17,892 bases of DNA from SIG603 sp964369215 (GTDB lineage Bacteria; Bacillota; Clostridia; Oscillospirales; Acutalibacteraceae), in assembly GCA_964369215.1 (NCBI GenBank), contig CAYJEZ010000046.1:1-17892 (forward strand), read 5' to 3'. The translations under genes and the position numbers were made by a program. Each line of letters starts with the position of its first letter. The stretch's first letter is position 1. A model generated the notes under the pieces. That model saw nothing but the letters and a program-made list of their open reading frames with translations, ran no database searches and was not told where the DNA came from. Shown piece after piece: positions 14,143 to 17,892 of the stretch.

Positions 14143-14998
14143 CTTTACAAAAATGCACGGCTGTGGAAACGATTATATTTACTTAAACTGTTTTAACAAT
14201 GAGGCTACCGAGGGTGAGCCTATATCATCGCCAGAGAAACTTGCAATAACTCTTTCAAACAGACACTTTGGTATAGGTGGCGATGGAATTGTGCTAATTC
14301 TTCCATCAGATATTGCAGATGCAAAAATGAGAATGTTTAATATAGACGGCAGTGAGGGTAAAATGTGTGGCAATGCCATTCGCTGTGTAGCAAAATATCT
14401 TTATGATAACAATATCCATAAAAAAGAGTTTATCACAATCGATACTCTTTCAGGTATTAAAAAGCTTACTCTCAATATCGAAAATGACACAGTTAAATCG
14501 GTTAAGGTAAACATGGGTAAAGCTGAGTTCTCGCCACAATTAATTCCTATGATATACAATAAAAATAAAGTAATAGATAGCCCTGTAGAAGTAAATGGAG
14601 AACAGTATAATCTCACATGTGTTTCTATGGGTAATCCACATGCTGTTTTATTTAATTTTGGAGATACACCCCTTGAGACTATGGATATAAAACATTTAGG
14701 TAGTTCAATAGAAAACAGCGAATATTTTCCTGAAAAAGTGAATGTAGAGTTTGTAAGTGTTTTATCTTCTAAACGAATAAAAATGCGTGTATGGGAAAGA
14801 GGAAGCGGTGAAACTTTTGCTTGTGGTACAGGTGCTTGCGCCGCCGTGGTTGCAGCCACAGAAAATAGATTTTGCGAGAAAGATACTGATGTTACCGTAG
14901 AGCTTTTAGGTGGTGAGCTGGTAATAAGGTATACAGACGAAGCAGTTTTTATGACAGGAAGTGCCACTACTGTTTTTAAAGGAGAGATTGAGATTTGA
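14132..14998 (+). CDS. dapF: Diaminopimelate epimerase
   Basis: A 288-residue, cofactor-independent racemase-fold enzyme that converts LL- to meso-diaminopimelate for peptidoglycan and lysine. Both catalytic cysteines are present: Cys79 in KMCGNAIRC and Cys231 in FACGTGACAA, along with HGCGNDYIY at the N-terminus and GNPHAVLF at 167-174. I chose the ATG at 14132 (AGAGGGTG upstream) over an in-frame GTG at 14123; MKINFTKMHGCGND is the normal family N-terminus. It overlaps purF by 11 bases and its stop overlaps the pyrG start. With dapL nearby it forms the last two steps to meso-diaminopimelate in the aminotransferase variant. Confidence 0.96.
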   Translation: MKINFTKMHGCGNDYIYLNCFNNEATEGEPISSPEKLAITLSNRHFGIGGDGIVLILPSDIADAKMRMFNIDGSEGKMCGNAIRCVAKYLYDNNIHKKEFITIDTLSGIKKLTLNIENDTVKSVKVNMGKAEFSPQLIPMIYNKNKVIDSPVEVNGEQYNLTCVSMGNPHAVLFNFGDTPLETMDIKHLGSSIENSEYFPEKVNVEFVSVLSSKRIKMRVWERGSGETFACGTGACAAVVAATENRFCEKDTDVTVELLGGELVIRYTDEAVFMTGSATTVFKGEIEI

Positions 14999-16614
14999 CA
15001 AAATATATTTTCATAACTGGTGGCGTTGTATCAGGCCTTGGTAAAGGAATAACTGCGGCAAGCTTAGGCAGACTTTTAAAACAGCGCGGATTTAAAGTCT
15101 CTGCGCAAAAGCTTGACCCTTATATGAATGTTGACCCAGGCACTATGAGTCCTTTACAACATGGTGAGGTATACGTTACAGACGACGGAGCAGAGACGGA
15201 CCTTGACCTTGGACATTACGAAAGATTTATCGATGAAAACTTGACAAAATTCTCAAACCTTACCTCTGGTAAAGTCTATTTTAATGTACTTAGCAAAGAA
15301 AGAGAAGGTGGCTATCTTGGTCAAACAGTGCAAGTAATACCACATATCACCTCTGAAATCAAGCAGTTTATATATGATGGAGCAAAACTTACAAATACAG
15401 ACATACTTATAACTGAAATAGGAGGAACTATAGGTGACATAGAATGCCAGCCATTTCTTGAAAGCATTCGCCAAATTTCACTAGAAGTAGGAGAAAAAAA
15501 CTGTTTATTTGTGCATGTAACCCTTGTACCCTACTTAAAAGGCGGTGCAGAGCATAAATCAAAGCCTACACAACACTCTGTTAAAGAGTTGCGCTCTATG
15601 GGCATTAACCCAAACATTATTGTAGCAAGGGCAGACGAGCCAATTAACCGTTCTATACTCGAAAAAATCTCTATGTTTTGTAATGTTAAACCCGACTGCG
15701 TAATAGAGAATTTAACTTTGCCTTATCTGTACGAAGCTCCTATAATGCTACACGAGCAAGGTTTTGATAATGTAGTTTGTCGCGAATTGGGTATTGAAAG
15801 TAATAGCTGTAATTTAGACGAATGGTATGAACTTATAAAAAAAATTAAGCAACCTAAAAAGACCTTGCAGGTTGCCATTGTAGGAAAATACACACAACTT
15901 CCTGATGCATATATCTCTGTTGTAGAATCATTGCAACATGCTGGCATTGATGTTGGTTTTAAAATAAAGGTAAAATGGATAGATAGTAATACTGTTACTA
16001 ACGACACTGCCAGAGAAATTTTCAGCGATGTATATGCTATGATAGTGCCTGGAGGTTTTGGTGACAGAGGGATAGAGGGTAAAATAATTGCCTGTAAGTA
16101 TGCAAGAGAAAATAACCTGCCATTTCTTGGTATTTGCCTTGGTATGCAAGTATCGGTTATTGAGTTTGCACGCAATGTATGCAAACTTAATGGGGCAAAT
16201 TCAAGCGAGTTTGATTTAAATACTAGTCATCCGATTGTACACATAATGGAGCATCAAAAAAATATCAGTACAAAAGGCGGTACAATGCGACTAGGGGCAT
16301 TTCCTTGTGTTACAAAACAGAAAAGTATATTAAGAAAATTATATGATGCCGAAAATATATCAGAGAGACATAGACATAGATATGAATTTAACAATGACTA
16401 CCGCGAAATAATTGAGCAAAACGGAATGGTTATAAGCGGAATTTCACCAGATAAAACACTAGTTGAAGCAATAGAAATTCCTACAAACAAATTTTATGTC
16501 GCAGTGCAATTTCACCCAGAGTTTAAAAGCAGACCCAATAAACCTCATCCATTATTTTTAGGACTTGTAGAGGCGGCAAGCAAACATTTAGTAAATAAAT
16601 GTGAAACCACATAA
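14995..16614 (+). CDS. pyrG: CTP synthase
   Basis: A 539-residue two-domain enzyme that aminates UTP to CTP with ATP and glutamine. The N-terminal synthase domain (1-270) begins TKYIFITGGVVSGLGKGITA, which contains the P-loop, and has DPYMNVDPGTMSP and EIGGTIGDIE. The C-terminal class I glutaminase has its nucleophile at Cys381 in GICLGMQ and the catalytic His507 and Glu509 in FHPEFKS. The start is TTG at 14995, overlapping the dapF stop as TTGA, with GGAGAG upstream; no later ATG would keep the essential P-loop. It is the last gene of the overlapping run and the third glutamine amidotransferase in the window. Confidence 0.97.
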   Translation: MTKYIFITGGVVSGLGKGITAASLGRLLKQRGFKVSAQKLDPYMNVDPGTMSPLQHGEVYVTDDGAETDLDLGHYERFIDENLTKFSNLTSGKVYFNVLSKEREGGYLGQTVQVIPHITSEIKQFIYDGAKLTNTDILITEIGGTIGDIECQPFLESIRQISLEVGEKNCLFVHVTLVPYLKGGAEHKSKPTQHSVKELRSMGINPNIIVARADEPINRSILEKISMFCNVKPDCVIENLTLPYLYEAPIMLHEQGFDNVVCRELGIESNSCNLDEWYELIKKIKQPKKTLQVAIVGKYTQLPDAYISVVESLQHAGIDVGFKIKVKWIDSNTVTNDTAREIFSDVYAMIVPGGFGDRGIEGKIIACKYARENNLPFLGICLGMQVSVIEFARNVCKLNGANSSEFDLNTSHPIVHIMEHQKNISTKGGTMRLGAFPCVTKQKSILRKLYDAENISERHRHRYEFNNDYREIIEQNGMVISGISPDKTLVEAIEIPTNKFYVAVQFHPEFKSRPNKPHPLFLGLVEAASKHLVNKCETT

Positions 16615-16620
16615 ATTACA

Positions 16621-16640
16621 GCTTTTGCTTAAGTAAAAGC
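16621..16640. other. Hairpin between pyrG and dapL
   Basis: GCTTTTGC (16621-16628) pairs with GTAAAAGC (16633-16640) around TTAA, with one G-T pair, seven bases after the pyrG stop. A small palindrome, TAGATATCTA, follows at 16642-16651 and then AAGTTTTT. The T run is too far from the first stem for a standard terminator, so it may be a weak terminator or processing site. Confidence 0.4.
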
Positions 16641-16655
16641 ATAGATATCTAAGTT

Positions 16656-16674
16656 TTTAACTTAACAGTGCCAA
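16656..16674 (+). promoter_or_regulatory. Shared 19-base element upstream of dapL
   Basis: TTTAACTTAACAGTGCCAA is the second copy of the element at 10862-10880 (one difference) and again ends 23 bases before the start codon. The equal spacing suggests that it works relative to the translation start or to a fixed transcript start. I found no third copy by eye in this window. Confidence 0.55.
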
Positions 16675-16697
16675 ACAAAAAGAGAGGATTATATGAT

Positions 16698-17870
16698 ATG
16701 AAAATTAACAGCAATTATCTAAAACTAGAACAAAGTTACCTTTTTTCTACTATATCAAGAAAAATCAATGAATATAAAGCAGAAAATCCTAACAGCGATA
16801 TTATTCGCTTAGGTATTGGAGATGTTACGCTACCGCTTGCACCATCTGTAGTAAACGCTATGAATAAAGCGGTAACAGAAATGGGTTCTTCTGCAACATT
16901 TAGAGGCTATGCAGAAGAACAAGGTTATGACTTTTTAAGGGAGTCGATTTCAAATTACTATACTGAAAAAGGTGTTTGCGTTGCTATAGACGAGGTTTTT
17001 ATCAGTGACGGAGCAAAAAGTGACCTTGGAAATATTCTTGATATTTTCAGTAGCGATAACTCTGTTATGATACCAAACCCTGTGTACCCCGTTTATGTTG
17101 ATACAAACATTATGGACAACAGAGAAATTATTTTTTTAGATGGAAATATGGAAAATAATTTTTTACCTATGCCAAATATAGAACAAAAAGCTGATATCAT
17201 TTACCTTTGCTCTCCTAACAACCCCACAGGTGCGGTTTATAGTAAAGAACAACTAAAAATATGGGTAGACTATGCAATTGAAAAAAATGCGGTAATTCTT
17301 TTCGACTCAGCTTATGAAGCGTTTATTACAAATAAAAACTTACCTACAAGTATCTATCAAATTGAGGGAGCTAAACGCTGTGCTATAGAGTTTTCTTCCT
17401 TCTCTAAAACTGCTGGATTTACAGGAACTCGTTGCGGGTATACAGTTGTTCCTAAAGAGCTTGAGTTTGAAAATACTTCGATAAATTCATTGTGGCTTCG
17501 TCGCCAAACAACTAAATTTAATGGTGTTTCATATATTGTTCAGCGTGGTGCAGAGGCTGTTTTTAGTGTTAATGGCAGAGCTCAAATTAAAGAAAATATC
17601 GAGTACTACATTGAAAACGCCAGAATAATTGCAGAGGCTTTAACTTCTCAAGGCATAGAGTTTACTGGAGGCGAAAACTCGCCTTATATATGGTTAAAGT
17701 GCCCAAAAGGCATGACTTCATGGGAGTATTTCGATTACATGCTAAACGAATACAATATAGTAGGTACACCCGGTAGCGGTTTTGGACTAAGTGGAGAAGG
17801 ATATTTTAGATTGACTGCGTTTGGCGAGAGAGAGAAAACAATAACTGCAATGAAAAGAATGATGGGTTAA
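16698..17870 (+). CDS. dapL: LL-diaminopimelate aminotransferase
   Basis: A 390-residue fold-type I aminotransferase that converts tetrahydrodipicolinate directly to LL-diaminopimelate using glutamate, bypassing the acyl steps. Family features are the N-terminal LEQSYLFSTISRKI, RLGIGDVTLPL at 37-47, FRGYAEEQGYDFLRE at 68-82, ISDGAKSDL, and NPVYPVYVD at 127-135. Also visible are SPNNPTG with Asn175, Asp203 with Tyr206, the PLP Lys237 in SSFSKTAGFTGTRCG, and the substrate Arg371. I start at the ATG at 16698, which has AGAGAGG 10 bases upstream; an in-frame GTG at 16668 falls inside the shared 19-base element and would add an odd 10-residue tail. It lies 83 bases after pyrG and may be read through or have its own control. 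Confidence 0.95.
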   Translation: MKINSNYLKLEQSYLFSTISRKINEYKAENPNSDIIRLGIGDVTLPLAPSVVNAMNKAVTEMGSSATFRGYAEEQGYDFLRESISNYYTEKGVCVAIDEVFISDGAKSDLGNILDIFSSDNSVMIPNPVYPVYVDTNIMDNREIIFLDGNMENNFLPMPNIEQKADIIYLCSPNNPTGAVYSKEQLKIWVDYAIEKNAVILFDSAYEAFITNKNLPTSIYQIEGAKRCAIEFSSFSKTAGFTGTRCGYTVVPKELEFENTSINSLWLRRQTTKFNGVSYIVQRGAEAVFSVNGRAQIKENIEYYIENARIIAEALTSQGIEFTGGENSPYIWLKCPKGMTSWEYFDYMLNEYNIVGTPGSGFGLSGEGYFRLTAFGEREKTITAMKRMMG

Positions 17871-17892
17871 TTATTATAAAAAAATAAAAATA

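Noticed and set aside
16668..16697. A GTG start for DapL at 16668
   Set aside because: The extra residues fall in the shared 19-base element and in the ribosome-site region; ATG 16698 has AGAGAGG at proper distance.

Overview
The window is AT-rich DNA with the look of an uncultured, gut-type clostridial Firmicute. The grounds are the strong GGAGG-type ribosome sites, tidy TTGNNN/TATAAT promoters with 17-base spacers, a MocR/PdxR regulator paired with an ECF transporter S component, an ANTAR-family regulator, a B. subtilis-type iron-sulfur PurF and a DapL-type diaminopimelate pathway. The taxonomic guess is inference; no rRNA or other marker is present. An exact 100-base run of N (2457-2556) joins two contigs. 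The flanks share an identical 55-base sequence, so gene order across this point rests on scaffolding only.

Left contig (1-2456): a promoter points out of the window to the left. It is followed by a leftward PdxR/MocR regulator and, divergently, an ECF S component that is probably a vitamin B6-type transporter. Between them lie repeated (C)TGTA/TACAGTT boxes that look like the regulator's operators. Downstream of the transporter are a possible leftward pseudogene remnant and a terminator hairpin.

Right contig, first part (2557-4704): a terminator and a leftward Cys-type sulfatase resembling sulfamidase-like enzymes, with its own promoter. The 470-base divergent region between the sulfatase and gltB holds two well-formed promoters, a large inverted repeat and a structured gltB leader.

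Right contig, main part (4705-17870): gltB-gltD (glutamate synthase), then a new promoter and a structured leader. Next comes a tightly packed run: a glutamine-synthetase-like gene, an ANTAR regulator, purF, dapF and pyrG, with the last four genes overlapping by 4-14 bases. dapL follows after an 83-base gap. Three of the enzymes (GltB, PurF, PyrG) are glutamine amidotransferases. DapL uses the glutamate that GltBD makes, and DapF acts directly after DapL in making meso-diaminopimelate. The segment therefore reads as a glutamine/glutamate distribution module.

The most interesting point is the regulatory pair in the middle. The glutamine-synthetase homologue aligns over its full length but has lost several residues needed for catalysis. 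The ANTAR protein beside it has a receiver domain without the phosphorylated Asp. I infer, without proof, that the pair could be a nitrogen-sensing switch: a ligand-binding pseudoenzyme controlling an RNA-binding antiterminator. A 19-base element conserved at 18 of 19 positions lies exactly 23 bases before both the GS-like and dapL start codons, which suggests shared control.
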